From: Chionoecetes opilio
Lineage: Eukaryota > Arthropoda > Malacostraca > Decapoda > Majidae
Length of the DNA: 64,000 nt
NCBI GenBank assembly: GCA_016584305.1
Contig: JACEEZ010023452.1
Location: 400,001-464,000, forward strand
Direction: 5' to 3'
Shown piece by piece: positions 49,143 through 64,000 of the stretch (its first letter is position 1; every line of letters starts with the position of its first letter). A model generated the notes under the pieces. That model was given only the letters and a program-made list of their open reading frames with translations. It ran no database searches and had not been told where the DNA came from. A program made the position numbers and the translations under genes.

Positions 49143-49172
49143 CACACACAGACACAGACACACACACACACA
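48890..49172 (+). repeat. (ACAG)n microsatellite passing into (CA)n
   Basis: ACAG/ACAGAG repeats with a short CA tail, located exactly at the outer end of the right arm. Confidence 0.95.
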
Positions 49173-49404
49173 CACCACCTAAGCCTTAACTTTCCCGTCA
49201 CTTAACCCTTGACTTCCTGACTCACCATCCTCCTTCCCTCGCCTCAACTCACCCTCACACCTGCCATGGGCGTGGCAGGGATTTCAAAAGTGTGTGTGTG
49301 GCTGGGGGCGGGGGGGGTTAGCCTTCAAAATTCTGGTACTAATATTTCGCCTCTAAAAAACAATGTATGCGTAACATACAGCTGATAAACGATTTTCTAG
49401 GCCA

Positions 49405-50375
49405 GTAATCTCAGCAAATTTTTCAACGTCGTTTATTAGACGTCCAACTCAACAGGAACTAAGTGATTCACGGAGAGATGCCACTGAGCGCCTAACTTCT
49501 GATCTTTCTATAATTTCTGATTGGGGCAAAGCAAACCTTGTTTTGTTCAATGCCTCAAAAACCCAATTTCTTCACCTATCTACTCGACAAAACCTACCAG
49601 ATAACTATCCCCTCTTCTTCAATGACACTCAACTGTCTCCTTCTTCTACAATGAACATTCTAGGACTATCCTTTACTAAAAATCTGAACTGGAAATCTCA
49701 CATCTCATCTCTTGCTAAAACAGCTTCTAAGAAGTTAGGTGTCCTGTGGCGTCTGTGTCCTTTTTTTTCTCCTTCCCAATTGCTTGCTCTCTACAGGGGC
49801 CTTACCCGCCCATGTATGGAGTATGTCTCACATGTTTGGGGAGGATCCCCTCATACAGCTCTCCTAAACAAAGCTTTTCGTCTCATCAACTCCTCTTCTC
49901 TGAATGACTGTCTTCAATCTTTAAATCACCGCCGCAATGTTGCTTCTCTTGCTCTCTTCTACCGTTATTTTCATGCTCACTGCTCTTCTGAACTTGCTAA
50001 CTGTATGCCTCCCCCCCTTCCGCGGCCTCGCTGCACAAGACTTTCTACTCATTCTCATCCCTATTCTGTCCATCTTCCTAATGCAAGAGTTAATCAGTAT
50101 CTTTACTCTTTCATCCCTTTCACTGGTAGACTCTGGAACTCTCTTCCTGTTTCTATTTTTCCACTTTCCTATGACTTAAATCTTTTCAAAAGAAGTGTAA
50201 CAAGACACCTCCCGAACTAAATTGGCTCACCCCTCTTTTTTATTTTATTCTCTTACTGTCTTCTTTATAGGGACTGGCAATAAGCGGGCTTACCCATTGT
50301 GTTACCCATTTTTGTTGTGCCCTTGGCCAGTTCTTTGTGATGTAAAAAAAAATAAAAAAAAAAAATAATAATAAT
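49405..50375 (+). mobile_element. Jockey-like LINE, 5'-truncated, with poly(A) tail
   Basis: From about 49412 the frame reads TQQELSDSRRDATERLTSDL, then ISDWGKANLVLFNASKTQFL, continuing intact to TAA at 50218-50220. The C-terminal region has LGLSFTKNLNWKSHISSLAK, CMEYVSHVWGGSPHTALLNK and FIPFTGRLWNSLPVSIFPLS, typical of Jockey-type ORF2 ends. The catalytic boxes are lost. A 3' UTR of about 125 bases ends GTTCTTTGTGATGT followed by A-rich tail (50343-50369). Confidence 0.85.
49543..50220 (+). CDS. Intact C-terminal reading frame of the Jockey-like LINE ORF2
   Basis: An uninterrupted 225-codon frame covers the post-catalytic part of the reverse-transcriptase protein (thumb and C-terminal region). 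The absence of stops suggests a fairly young insertion, but the fragment lacks endonuclease, fingers and palm, so it cannot be functional. The frame extends upstream of this ATG to about 49412. Confidence 0.8.
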   Translation: MFNASKTQFLHLSTRQNLPDNYPLFFNDTQLSPSSTMNILGLSFTKNLNWKSHISSLAKTASKKLGVLWRLCPFFSPSQLLALYRGLTRPCMEYVSHVWGGSPHTALLNKAFRLINSSSLNDCLQSLNHRRNVASLALFYRYFHAHCSSELANCMPPPLPRPRCTRLSTHSHPYSVHLPNARVNQYLYSFIPFTGRLWNSLPVSIFPLSYDLNLFKRSVTRHLPN

Positions 50376-50479
50376 GCTGAAATCAACAAGATGTGGCTGA
50401 TGGATCATCAACAATGTTTTCGCAGCGTGCCCGCTCACTCCTTGCCCTTGACACCAAAACCCAAATGTTTCAAATAACA

Positions 50480-51335
50480 CGAGGAGGAGGAGGAGGAGGA
50501 GGAATACATAGGAATAACAGACACCAGGAGACCTATTGGTCTATAACGAGGGTATCTGCTGAAACTACATACTACTAACTATCAACTACATGGAAGATAA
50601 CAGTTGGAAAAAGATACCATGTCCCTAAAAAGATTGGAACATGGAAGTTTCGTAGTGAAGAATGATAGGATATGAATATACAACTACAACTACCACTAAC
50701 ACTAATCGATCTGGGGGACTATAATATGAATTTGCAGGGCAATATCAAAACCCATTTACTTTACAGTACGCGTCTAGTCTGTTTTTAAATGAAGTTATTG
50801 TACTGGCTTCGACAACATTTGTTGGTAATTTGTTCCATCGATCAACAACTCTAACATTGGAATAATTTTTACGGAGATCTGTGATGAAACGTTGACCATT
50901 TAGTTTTAAACCGTTGTTTCTTGTTGTCACTTGAGGAGAAAGTTCAAATAGGTTCTCTTGATTAATGACATCAAATCCTTTTAGGATCTTAAAGGTTTCT
51001 ATCCAAGTCCCCACGGATTCTGCTCTCCTTTAAGGAAAACATATTAAGTTTCCGCAGTCTCTCTTCATAAGATGAATTTCGCAGAGATGGAATCAGTTTG
51101 GTTGCTCTTCTTTGAACTGATTCCAATTTGGCTTGATCTTTTACGAAACAAGGGCGACCAGAATTGAACGGCATATTCTAAGTGTGGCCTAACCAAAGTA
51201 CGTGTCGTGTCATTACTTTCGGAGTTTTATGTTCAAAGTTGCGTTACATGAAGCCCAATATCATATTCGCCTTTTTACTGGCAGCCAGGCAATGCGTACT
51301 GGTTTTAAGATCCTTACTAATGTAGGAGACGGAGG
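50480..51335 (-). mobile_element. CR1-like LINE, 3' part, bounded by (GGA)n on both sides
   Basis: The minus strand reads VKDQAKLESVQRRATKLIPS, LRNSSYEERLRKLNMFSLKE, SRIRGDL then (after one frame change near 51000) IETFKILKGFDVINQENLFE and VVDRWNKLPTNVVEASTITS to VNGF and a stop near 50745. This is the usual end of a CR1-type ORF2. The 3' UTR extends to CCTATGTATTCC before (TCC)n. A second copy of the 3' UTR lies at 41925-42615. Confidence 0.82.
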
Positions 51336-52818
<1,483 letters not shown>

Positions 52819-52859
52819 AAATGGAATAAACAAAAATGATGAAAGGGAAATCTACTGCT

Positions 52860-54215
52860 TTACCACATTTACACTCCTTCTACATACCACCACTATCACT
52901 CCATCGATTACTAACTACCATTTCCAATACGACTAATCATCGTACCTCATCCTCTATACATCCATCCATTACCACCACTTACCACTCCTCACTCTCACCT
53001 CTACCTCTCTTTTCTACCACCACTACCACTCCATGACTACCCACTACCACTCTCTATAACACTACCATCACACTACCCACTCCATCCTCATCCACCACTA
53101 CCATCATCGCTACCCCACTACCACTTCCATCACTACCACCATCCTCATCGACTACACCCTACCACCCATCGACTCAACCACTACCCACTTCTCGCTACCA
53201 TCCACTCCTCGACTTAACACACTACACTCATCGATTTACCACCACTACATCCATCGAACTACCCCATACACTCCTCGATACACACTACCACTCTCGCTAC
53301 CACACTACCACTCCACGACTACCACCACTACACTCCATCGACTACACCACTGCGCTTCATCGACTACCACACTTACCTCTCTTCGACTACCCCACTACCA
53401 CTCCATCGACTACCACCACTACCACTCATCGATACCACCACTCCACTCATCGACTACCACAGCAAAATCCATCGACTACACCATACCACTCCTTGACTAC
53501 ACCATACCACTCCACGACTACCAACACCACTCATCGACTACCACCATACACTCCATCGACTACGACACTACACTCCTGAACTACCACCACTACCACTCCA
53601 TCGACTACACCACTACCACCCATGACTACCACCAACCACTCCATCGACTACACAATGACCACTCCATCGACTACCACCATACACCATGAATACCACACTA
53701 CCACTCATGGACTACCACATACAACTCCATGCGACTACACCACTGCCCTCATCGATACCACCACTACCACTCCATCGACTACCACCACTACCACTCCATC
53801 GACTACCACCACTACCACTCCATCGACTACCACCACTACCACTCCATCGACTACCACCACTACCACTCCATCGACTACCACCACTGCCACTCATCGACCC
53901 ACCACTGCCACTCCATCGACTACCACCACTACCACTCCATCGACTACCACCTACACACTCCTCATCACTCACCACTACCACTCCATCGACTACCACCTCC
54001 ACTCCACTACACACTACCACATCGACTACCACCACTACCACTCCATCGACTACCACCACTACCACTCCATCGACTACCACCACTACCACTCCATCGACTA
54101 CCACCACTACCACTCCATCGACTACCACCACTACCACTCCATCGACTACCACCACTACCACTCCATCAACTACCACTACTACCACTCCATCGACTACCAC
54201 CACTACCACTACTAC
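52860..54215 (+). repeat. 24-bp minisatellite (ACCACTACCACTCCATCGACT), partly corrupted
   Basis: From 53755 to 54210 the unit CTACCACCACTACCACTCCA + TCGA is regular (about 18 copies). From about 52880 to 53750 the same unit is visible but peppered with one-base losses every 10-20 bases. The TTTTPST and YHHYHSID frames here are repeat artefacts. Confidence 0.92.
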
Positions 54216-54814
54216 AACAACTACTACATCTACTATTACTAGCACTACCACCGAAACCACCACAACTTTTACTACCAAGAGAAAATTCCCAAATCAATTT
54301 TCCACAAAACAGAAGGAGAAAAATGGAGTCAGTCTTGTGAACATGGATTTACCCACTGTGGATTTACCTACACATTCACATACATACATACGTACATGTG
54401 TGTATACATAACATTCCAAACACGCACACGGCTGGGATAAGGTCAACCATACATTATTAAGCGCGTTGCCCGTCGTAATTAGGACCTGAATCTCGGCTAA
54501 TCACTATATAATTACCTGGCTTTACCTTGTTACCCAGTGCGTTCTTCTTTTATCCAACTTCAATCATTATCACATTTCCTTTTCTCCAAAATTATCTCTT
54601 CGTTTTCTTCAAGTACTGTTATTGATTTCGATATAGATTACTCCTTAACATTATTTAACTACTCTATATCTAGATTTTGAAAGCATGTCTATCTTAATCT
54701 TCGTTTTCTTCAAGTACTGTTGTTAGATTGTATACATATATCTATTCTTAACATTATTTCAACTAATCTATTTACATATTTTGAGAGTATATGTCTATCT
54801 TAATACCTGTCTGT
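54216..54814. other. No gene recognised
   Basis: AT-rich unique sequence containing two diverged copies of TCGTTTTCTTCAAGTACTGT (54600 and 54702). Confidence 0.5.
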
Positions 54815-55100
54815 CTGTCTATCGCTGTCTACCTGTGTTTGTCTATGTCTGGCTATCGTTGTCTGTCTATCGCTGTCTGTGTCTGTCTATCGCTGTCTGT
54901 GTCTGTCTATCGCTGTCTGTGTCTGTCTATCGCTGTCTGTGTCTGTCTATCGCTGTCTGTGTCTGTCTATCGCTGTCTGTGTCTGTCTATCGCTGTCTGT
55001 GTCTGTCTATCGCAGTCTGTGTCTGTCTATCGTTTTCTATCTGTGTATATTTGTCGCTGTCTACCTGTCGCTGTCTATCTGTCTCTGTCTATCTGTCTGT
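54815..55100 (+). repeat. 20-bp minisatellite of TCTG type
   Basis: The unit GTCTGTCTATCGCTGTCTGT is repeated about nine times (54860-55035) within a TCTG-rich tract. Confidence 0.93.
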
Positions 55101-55436
55101 TTCTCAGGTTGCTCTCAGGTCTTCATCAATAACAAGGACATTCTTTTTCCATCTCAGTGTCTCTAGAAAATACGTTTAAAATTTTTATCTCCAAGGAAAC
55201 GAAGGAGAGGTGAGTGGATGGAGAAGGGAGGGAGAGGGGAGGTAGGAGATGGATGCAGAGAGGAAGGGAGGGAGAGAGAGGCTGAGAGAGAGGTAGAGAG
55301 GGATATACTTGATACTGGAAACTCCAAGAATAGAGTGGGCAAGAGGAGGAAGGAAGGAAGTAGAAAAGAACATCAGGACGAAGTAAAAATGATGAAAGAG
55401 TGGAGGGAGAAAACAAAGACAGGAAAGAGGAGCAAG

Positions 55437-56699
<1,263 letters not shown>

Positions 56700-57077
56700 G
56701 AGGGCAGAGAGAGGGGAGGAGAAGGGGAGAGGGGAGTGAGAGGGGAGGAGAAGGGGAGAGGGTAGTGAGAGGGGAGGAGAAGGGGAGAGGGCAGTGAGAG
56801 GGGAGGAGAAGGGGAGAGGGTAGAGAGAGGGGAGGAGAAGGGGAGAGGGGAGGAGAAGGGGAGAGGGCAGTAGAGAGGGGAGAAGGGGAGAGGGCAGAGA
56901 GAGGGGAGGAGAAGGGGAGAGGGCAGTGAGGGGAGAGGGCAGAGAGGGGAGGAGAAGGGGAGAGGGGAGTGAGAGGGGAGGAGAAGGGGAGAGGGCAGTG
57001 AGAGGGGAGGAGAAGGGGAGAGGGCAGTGAGAGGGGAGGAGAAGGGGAGAGGGCAGTGAGAGGGGAGGAGAAGGGGA
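56700..57077 (+). repeat. 29-bp purine-rich minisatellite (GAGGGGAGGAGAAGGGGAGA)
   Basis: About 13 units of GAGGGGAGGAGAAGGGGAGA + GGGCAGTGA, some shortened. Unrelated in sequence to the 33.6 kb array, although it has the same period and purine bias. Confidence 0.9.
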
Positions 57078-57194
57078 GACAGACATCAAGCAACATTGCC
57101 AAGTCGATCTCCTTACCTACTTCATGCATTCAATACTTCGTTAGGTTAGTCAATAGCGAGGTGTTTGTGTGTGTGATGTTTTTCTGGTTTGTTT

Positions 57195-57445
57195 GTGCAG
57201 TGTGTGTCATTCACCCAGGGTCTTTGTCCACTAAGTTTCACCCTCTCAGTGCGAGTTTGGAGCTCATTATTACCGATCTTTGGGGAATGCTGGGACCTCA
57301 CACACCACACACCCCCATCTCCTTGCTCAAGGGGGACAGTAACCGCCCGAATTTGTTAAGTGAAAAATCCCCGGGAGCGCGAGGATTCGAACCGCCTACC
57401 CACAGAGTGAGAGACCAGAACGTTATCAACCTGACCATCGCGCGG
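57195..57445 (-). mobile_element. tRNA-derived SINE of another family
   Basis: Minus strand: CCGCGCGATGGTCAGGTTGA (A-box region) and GGCGGTTCGAATCCTCGCGC (B box) about 35 bases apart. A body of about 170 bases follows, with CCCCCTTGAGCAAGGAGATG. Only one copy in the window; anticodon not clear. Confidence 0.65.
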
Positions 57446-57944
57446 TATGTGTGTGTGTGCGTGTGTGTGTGTGTGTGTCTGTGTGTGTGTGTGTACCAAA
57501 CAAGAGGTATATTTGTAACATGATTCAGTTTTTTTTCTCTCTCTCTCTCTCTCTCTCTCCACCAGAAATGAGGGATTTTTCCGGTGCAAAAATCAGGAGG
57601 AGGCTCATTGGAAGACTGATGAGGAAAGGAAGGAAGGAGGGAGGGAGAGAGGGAAGGAGGGAGGAAGAGAGAGAGAGAAGAGGGAAGAGAAAGTGGAAAG
57701 GAGGGAAAGAGATCGACCAAATACTGAAAACAAACAAATTTATTGCAAGAACGTAAATAATGATAATAATAATATTAATGATATGATTATACTATCCCTA
57801 CTATTACCATTATCATTATTACTATTATCAATATCATTATCGTCAAAACTGTTAAAACTAATTATTATCATCAGTGTCAATATCATTATTATTACCTTAC
57901 AATTATATGTCGCAATAATTGTACCAGAAGTTATAATGATAGAA
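57446..57944. repeat. (TG)n, (TC)n, GGA-rich and ATT-rich tracts
   Basis: TG-rich 57446-57494, (TC)n 57536-57559, purine-rich 57620-57700, and ATTATC-type sequence 57745-57895. No gene. Confidence 0.8.
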
Positions 57945-58205
57945 GTTGTGGTAGTAGTAGTTGTGGTAGTAGTAGTTGTGGTAGTAGTAGTTGTGGTAGT
58001 AGTAGTTGTGGTAGTAGTAGTTGTGGTAGTAGTAGTTGTGGTAGTAGTAGTTGTGGTAGTAGTAGTTGTGGTAGTAGTAGTTGTGGTAGTAGTTGTGGTA
58101 GTAGTAGTTGTGGTAGTTGTGGTAGTAGTAGTTGTGGTAGTAGTAGTTGTGGTAGTAGTAGTTGTGGTAGTAGTACTTGTGGTAGTAGTAGTTGTGGTGG
58201 TGGTA
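57945..58205 (+). repeat. 15-bp (GTGGTAGTAGTAGTT)n minisatellite
   Basis: About 17 units of GTGGTAGTAGTAGTT with three shortened copies. It accounts for the poly-Val and poly-Thr frames. Confidence 0.95.
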
Positions 58206-58209
58206 GCAT

Positions 58210-58395
58210 TAACTCCTTGAGGACCAGAACGTAATTTCCATTGTAATTTGGCTACCATTAGACTATTTTAATGTATGTAAGCACTATTCTATGGATATGA
58301 CCTGTTTAGTACCCTTATCCACTATCTATTTGGTATATTAAGCTACTTTTCGTAATGTTATGGCTGACAACAGACGATAATATAATAGCACACGA
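58210..58395 (+). repeat. Dispersed repeat, copy 2 (pair with 31993-32170)
   Basis: CCAGAACGTAATTTCCATTG, TATGACCTGTTTAGTACCCT and GGCTGACAACAGA match copy 1. Confidence 0.75.
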
Positions 58396-58412
58396 AAGTT
58401 CTGGTGGTGGTA

Positions 58413-58592
58413 TAAGATAAGATTTTCATCCTATCTAGACACTTTGCAAGTACCAACTACAAGGTTATTGACTATACAAAGCGCCGCCACGTCAGCACGA
58501 ACTAGGTAGGCGGACTCGAACCGCTGACCGAATGCACAGGGACGCTGCACATTGCGAACTCACGTCTCTACCAACCTTGCCACCCTGACGGC
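58413..58592 (-). mobile_element. tRNA-Leu-like SINE, copy 2
   Basis: Reverse complement of 43693-43865 with only a few substitutions: GTCAGGGTGGCAAGGTTGGT at the head and GATGAAAATCTTATC at the tail. Confidence 0.8.
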
Positions 58593-58930
58593 TTCTGGTG
58601 GTGGGGTATCAAAATTAATGTAATAGTTGAAGAAGTTGAAGAAGAAAATAGAAAGAAAATAACCGGAAAACTTATATAGGAAAAGAATGTGAAAAAAACA
58701 CGACAGAAATTAAATACAAAAATTCTTCCCCGCCATGTAAATAATATGTTGGCTTCCATTACCCTCCATAATTAATGCTCAGTGCTGATAGAAACGAAAT
58801 TTTTCAATAATTGGATTTCCTTTACGCTTGTTTCCTCGTTTCCTTCCACCTTTTCCTCCACTTCCTCTGTGTGCACCGACTCTTTGTTTCCTTCTTCTCT
58901 TCCTCTTCCACTATTTACTTCTCGTCCACA

Positions 58931-59200
58931 CACTCAGAAATGGGGGGTATATTAAGGGTAGAATTGTTACATCACACCATCAGTACCCTTTTTATACCCT
59001 ATGTCCAGGCTGGAGGGTAGATGCTGCTGATTATACCCTTCATCTACCCTTTTTAGACGAGAGGGATGAGAAAGGGTACATTTGGGGTTGGAAAAGGGTA
59101 TATTTAGGGTTGCAAAAGGGTATATTTGTAGGGGTAGAAAAAGGGTAGCAGTATTTCATCACTACAAATACCCTTTTTCTACCCTTATTTTCTAAGAGTG
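58931..59200. mobile_element. MITE with CACTC...GAGTG ends and GGGTA-rich interior
   Basis: CACTCAGAAATGGGGGG-type left end and TTATTTTCTAAGAGTG right end are imperfect inverted repeats; AAGGGTAGAA / TTCTACCCTT lies just inside both. The interior repeats GGGTATATTT and ACCCTTTTT motifs. Confidence 0.62.
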
Positions 59201-59447
59201 CACCAACATCTCACCACCACCTCACCATCACCATCACCTCACCAACATCTCCACCTCCTGTTCCAATTTTTTTTTTTTTTCCTTTCTCTCTACAACCACC
59301 ATTTCTTTCCATTCCTATATACTCGTCTTCCTTCTCTTTTTCTTCCGTTTTTCCTTCTCCTCCTCGGCCCTCAAGTTGTAACCAGCAAAAGTATCCAATT
59401 ATCTGACTTTATTTGATATTTATAGCATCTGTCTAGGCCCGTCAATG

Positions 59448-59468
59448 TTGTGTGTGTGTGTGTGTGTG

Positions 59469-59567
<99 letters not shown>

Positions 59568-59666
59568 CTGTGTGTGTGTGTGTACTGAGTGAGTGAGTGA
59601 GTGAGTGAGTGAGTGAGTGAGTGAGTGAGTGAGTGAGTGAGCGTGTGTGTATGTGTGTGTGTGTGT

Positions 59667-59736
<70 letters not shown>
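59448..59736 (+). repeat. Compound (GT)n-(GAGT)n-(GT)n microsatellite
   Basis: GT dinucleotides enclose a (GAGT)n core at 59584-59642. Confidence 0.97.
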
Positions 59737-59739
<3 letters not shown>

Positions 59740-60390
59740 TAATATAATAGCACAAAAGCAAAATTAGATATATCACGAAAACTTAAAAAAAATAGCAAAT
59801 ATCCCAAAAAATTATGAAAAGGAAGGAAATTTGGAAATCTGTCCAGGAAATTGATATCTAAAGTAAGAAAAAGGCAGTGTAAAAAAAAAAAAAAAAAAAA
59901 TTGATTTATTTGCATTTCATGAAGAGATTTGAATCTTATATGCTATTTCGCCACATACTATTGAAAGAAAAATCGAGAATGAAGTTTTATCTCAATATTA
60001 TTTCACATTTACAAACCACAAAGACGACATGAAACCAGAGTGAAATGTTATACTGGAGGTTAAAGAAGAGACTCGACTGCAGATCAAAAGATAAATCAGA
60101 GCCGAGGAAGAGAAGGAATGGAAGGCATGCATAAAAGTGGCTATAGAGAGCAATGCGGTTAAGGGGCGAGGGTGGAGGTGTGATGACAAGGGTGATGGTG
60201 TTGCACATTCCCAGGAACTCGTTGAATGTGTTCCTCTATGCGTCCTGGACTTCCAATTAAACCTGTTGTTGTTGTCGCGCGTAAATAAAGAAGAAAAAGG
60301 TGTGCAATATTTATTCCTATGATTTCAAGCTCGTGCAACACCCTGCATGTTATTCCCCGGGACTATCTGTTAGCAATTAGCGGTCTGTTT
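59737..60390. other. No gene recognised
   Basis: AT-rich, with an A-run at 59881-59900. Short frames at 59987-60341 have no supportable identity. Confidence 0.5.
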
Positions 60391-60394
60391 CAAC

Positions 60395-61460
60395 CTGTTA
60401 TTATCATTGTTATTATTGCTGCTGTTATTATTGTTATTATTGCTGTTATTATTGTTGTTATTATTGTTATTATTGCTGTTATTATTATTGTTATTATTGC
60501 TGTTGTTATTATTGTTATTATTGCTGCTGTTATTATTATTGTTATTATTATTGTTGTTATTGCTGTTATTATTGTTATTATTGCTGTTATTATCATTGTT
60601 GTTATTATTGCTGGTTATTATTGTTATTATTGCTGTTATTATTGTTATTATTGCTGTTGTTATTATTGTTATTATTGTTATTATTATTGTTATTATTGCT
60701 GCTGTTATTGTTATTATTGCTGCTGTTATTATTGTTATTATTGCTGCTGTTATTATTATTGTTATTATTGCTGCTGTTATTATTATTGTTATTATTGCTG
60801 TTATTATCAGTTATTATTGCTGCTGTTATTATTATTGTTATTATCATTATTATTATTGTTATTATTGCTGTTATTATTATTGTTATTATTATTGTTATTA
60901 TTGCTGTTATTATTAGTTATTATTGCTGCTGTTATTATTGTTATTATTATTGCTGTTATTATTATTGTTATTATCATTGTTATTATTGCTGCTGTTATTA
61001 TCATGTTATTATTGCTGCTGTTATTATTGTTGCTGTTATTATTATTGTTATTATTGCTGCTGTTATTATTATTGTTATTATTGCTGCTGTTATTATTATT
61101 GTTATTATTGCTGCTGTTATTATCAGTTATTATTGCTGCTGTTATTATTGTTGCTGTTATTATTATTGTTATTATTGCTGCTGTTATTATTGTTGCTGTT
61201 ATTAGTATTGTTATTATTGATGCTGTTATTATTATTGTTATTATTGTTGCTGTTATTATTATTGTTATTATTATTGTTATTATTGCTGCTGTTATTATTG
61301 TTATTATTGCTGTTGTTATTATTATTGTTATTATTGCTGTTATTATTATTGTTATTATTGCTGTTGTTATTATTATTGTTATTATTGCTGTTGTTATTGT
61401 TATTATTGCTGTTATTATTATTGTTATTATTGCTGTTGTTATTATTGCTGTTGTTATTAC
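60395..61460 (+). repeat. (TTATTATTG)(CTG)-type trinucleotide-based satellite, over 1 kb
   Basis: TTATTATTGTTATTATTGCT units with CTG insertions, imperfect, in nested higher-order blocks. All three plus frames stay open (poly-L/I/V/Y), which is an artefact. Confidence 0.95.
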
Positions 61461-62589
<1,129 letters not shown>

Positions 62590-62590
<1 letters not shown>

Positions 62591-63547
62591 GTGAATACAG
62601 GAGTGAGGCAAGGGTGCGTCCTTGCCCCATCACTTTTCAACGCTTGTATGGACTGGGTATTGGACAAGGTTGTAGATCAAAGTGATTGTGGAGCATCCGT
62701 CGGCAACACCAAGATCACTGATCTTGTTTTTGCCGATGATGCCGTAATCTTTGCTGAGTCGCTGGAGGTCCTGGTGATGGCTCTCGAGGCGCAGCACGAG
62801 GAAGCAAAGCCTTTGGGACTTGAGGTCTCCTGGCTCAAGACATAGGTCCAGGTGTTTGGAGACTTACTAGATGAAGCAGTACAGTCTGTTCATGCGTGTG
62901 GCGAGGGCATTGAGATCTTGGAAAGTTTTACATACCTTGGTAGCGCAGTCCATAATGACGGCGGGTCACGTCAAGAAGCCTTACGGCGGATTGGCATAGC
63001 CCACGGTGTTATGGACTCGCTCAGCGGGAATATTTGGCGTTGTCGGTACCTGTGCAGGAGGACAAAGATCCGGATCTTCAAATCGCTTGTGATCCCTGTC
63101 TTACTCTATGGTTGTGAGACATGGACACTAAATAGTGACTTGAAGAGACGAATCAATGCCTTTGGTAATAAGTGTCTTCGCAGAATCATGGGGTATCGCT
63201 GGGATGATTACGTGTCAAATCAGCGATTGCACCGTGAGACTGAATCGAGGCCTATTACCTGCATAGTCCGTCAGCGCCAACTTCGGCTATATGGGCATGT
63301 GGCACGCTACCCTGAAACCGATCCTTCCCATCGGGTTGTATCTGTAAGAGACAATCCGGCGTGGAGGAGGCCAAGGGGGCGCCCACAAGGCTCGTGGCTG
63401 GGCAAGTTGATGTTTCTTGTCGAGAGCTGCTTGGTATGGGAAAGGAGCCTGCATGGGAACTCGCGCGTGGTGACCCCCGGGAGTGGCGTCGTAGGGTGGG
63501 CGGGGCGACGCGCCCCCCGGCGTATGCCCCCAATGATTGATTGATTG
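62590..63547 (+). mobile_element. RTE-like LINE, 5'-truncated, with (TGAT)n tail
   Basis: It starts within the RT palm and ends after the ORF2 stop in TGATTGATTGATTG, the short tandem tail characteristic of RTE-clade elements. AGTATAAAA occurs at 62551-62559 and 63548-63556, a plausible target duplication, and the right flank is a foldback element of the 47-kb family. Confidence 0.82.
62591..63540 (+). pseudogene. RTE-like ORF2 C-terminal half, one stop and one frameshift
   Basis: Reverse-transcriptase remnant. The frame reads NTGVRQGCVLAPSLFN, then the catalytic FADD box (codons 47-50) in TDLVFADDAVIFAES. It is cut by TAG at 62843 (WLKT*VQVFGD). The next segment has FTYLGSAVHNDG, VIPVLLYGCETWTLNSDLKR, RQRQLRLYGHVARYPETDPS and RRPRGRPQGSW. 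A one-base loss near 63405 shifts the rest; in the other frame it reads CRELLGMGKEPAWELARGDP and ends PPAYAPND then TGA (63538-63540). Endonuclease and 5' RT are missing. Not functional. Confidence 0.87.
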
Positions 63548-64000
63548 AGTATAAAAGATATACTGTTATCTTCGGAAATGTTTGTTCTATAATATTATCA
63601 AATAAAAAACCGTAAAACACACTAAAGAAATGCCATTATGAGACTCTCAAAAAATATGCATGAACTTAAACTCTTCGCCATTTAATATTTTGCACAAAAA
63701 ACATTTTACATGGAGAATATCAATAGAAGCGGAATTTAATTAGTTTTCCATTGATATATTTCGTGTTCTGATAAATGAATTAGAACCATACATAAATTAG
63801 CTTTAACTAAATAAATAACATCATCAATCGGGAAAAATTCCCCGATTTCATGATCTTTTTAGTTAGTTAACGCTAATTTATGCATGCTGCTAATTAATTT
63901 ATCAGAAAATGAAATATATCAATGGAAAGCTAATTAAATTTCGCTGTTATTGATATTCTCCATGTAAAATGTTTTCGAGCAAAATATTAAATGGCGAAGA
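63548..64000. mobile_element. Foldback element of the 47-kb family, cut by the window end
   Basis: TTCTATAATATTATCAAATA, AAAGAAATGCCATTATGAGA and the inverted second half from about 63840 match 47035-47530. Its left part appears displaced by the RTE insertion. Confidence 0.85.

Noticed and set aside
53622..54411. Mucin-like TTTTPST frame
   Set aside because: 24-bp minisatellite; no signal peptide or splice context, and all frames are open.
57693..58258. Poly-Val (plus) and poly-Thr (minus) frames
   Set aside because: 15-bp GTGGTAGTAGTAGTT array.

Overview
This is a repeat-saturated piece of an arthropod nuclear genome, most likely a decapod crustacean. The case rests on an RR-1 chitin-binding cuticle gene with a long Ser/Glu tail like those of calcified crustacean cuticle proteins, an extreme load of GA/TC, CA/GT and trinucleotide microsatellites, split genes with GT-AG introns, and abundant LINE, SINE, MITE and hAT-like debris. 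There are no operons and no prokaryotic features. The species call is inference.

Layout. 0-5 kb: microsatellites, a minisatellite, and two exons (2162-2309, 3784-4261) of a secreted cuticle protein. 5-14 kb: microsatellites, a 23-bp minisatellite (6.6-7.3 kb), a near-perfect foldback element (8.2 kb), hAT-like MITEs and a Harbinger-like element nested in a hAT-like one. 14.4-17.35 kb: a degenerate R2-clade retrotransposon. 17.4-24 kb: diverged local duplications, tRNA-derived SINEs, a hAT-like element with a clean 8-bp target duplication, and a probable first exon of a PINX1 homolog (24015-24090). 25-35 kb: CR1/L2-like LINE fragments, 52-bp and 29-bp minisatellites, a MITE, a second foldback copy. 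35.1-38.2 and 44.8-48.9 kb: two arms of a large inverted duplication, the right arm carrying an extra 1-kb foldback insertion. 42-44.4 kb: an RpL28-derived terminal exon or pseudogene and an unrecognised ORF cut at its 5' side by a SINE. 49-64 kb: Jockey-, CR1- and RTE-type LINE remnants, minisatellites and long microsatellites.

Most notable observation: the R2-like element begins exactly at G14427 with a stretch identical to the 28S rRNA sequence just upstream of the canonical R2 insertion site, yet the flanks are not rDNA. Its first 136 nt can be folded by eye into an HDV-like self-cleaving ribozyme (P1 with a G.U pair at the cleavage site, P2, P3 with loop TCCTCGC, P1.1, P4, CTAA in J4/2). 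P1 is built on the 28S bases GGCGGG. This matches an R2 RNA processed inside 28S and then retrotransposed outside the rDNA. A diverged local paralog at 11.37-11.75 kb appears to preserve the empty site.

Several otherwise good coding stretches carry single-base frameshifts (cuticle exon, RpL28, RTE), and one minisatellite changes abruptly from clean to indel-riddled. Residual assembly errors are therefore a live alternative to true gene decay. Everything was read by eye; repeat boundaries are approximate unless a target-site duplication is given.
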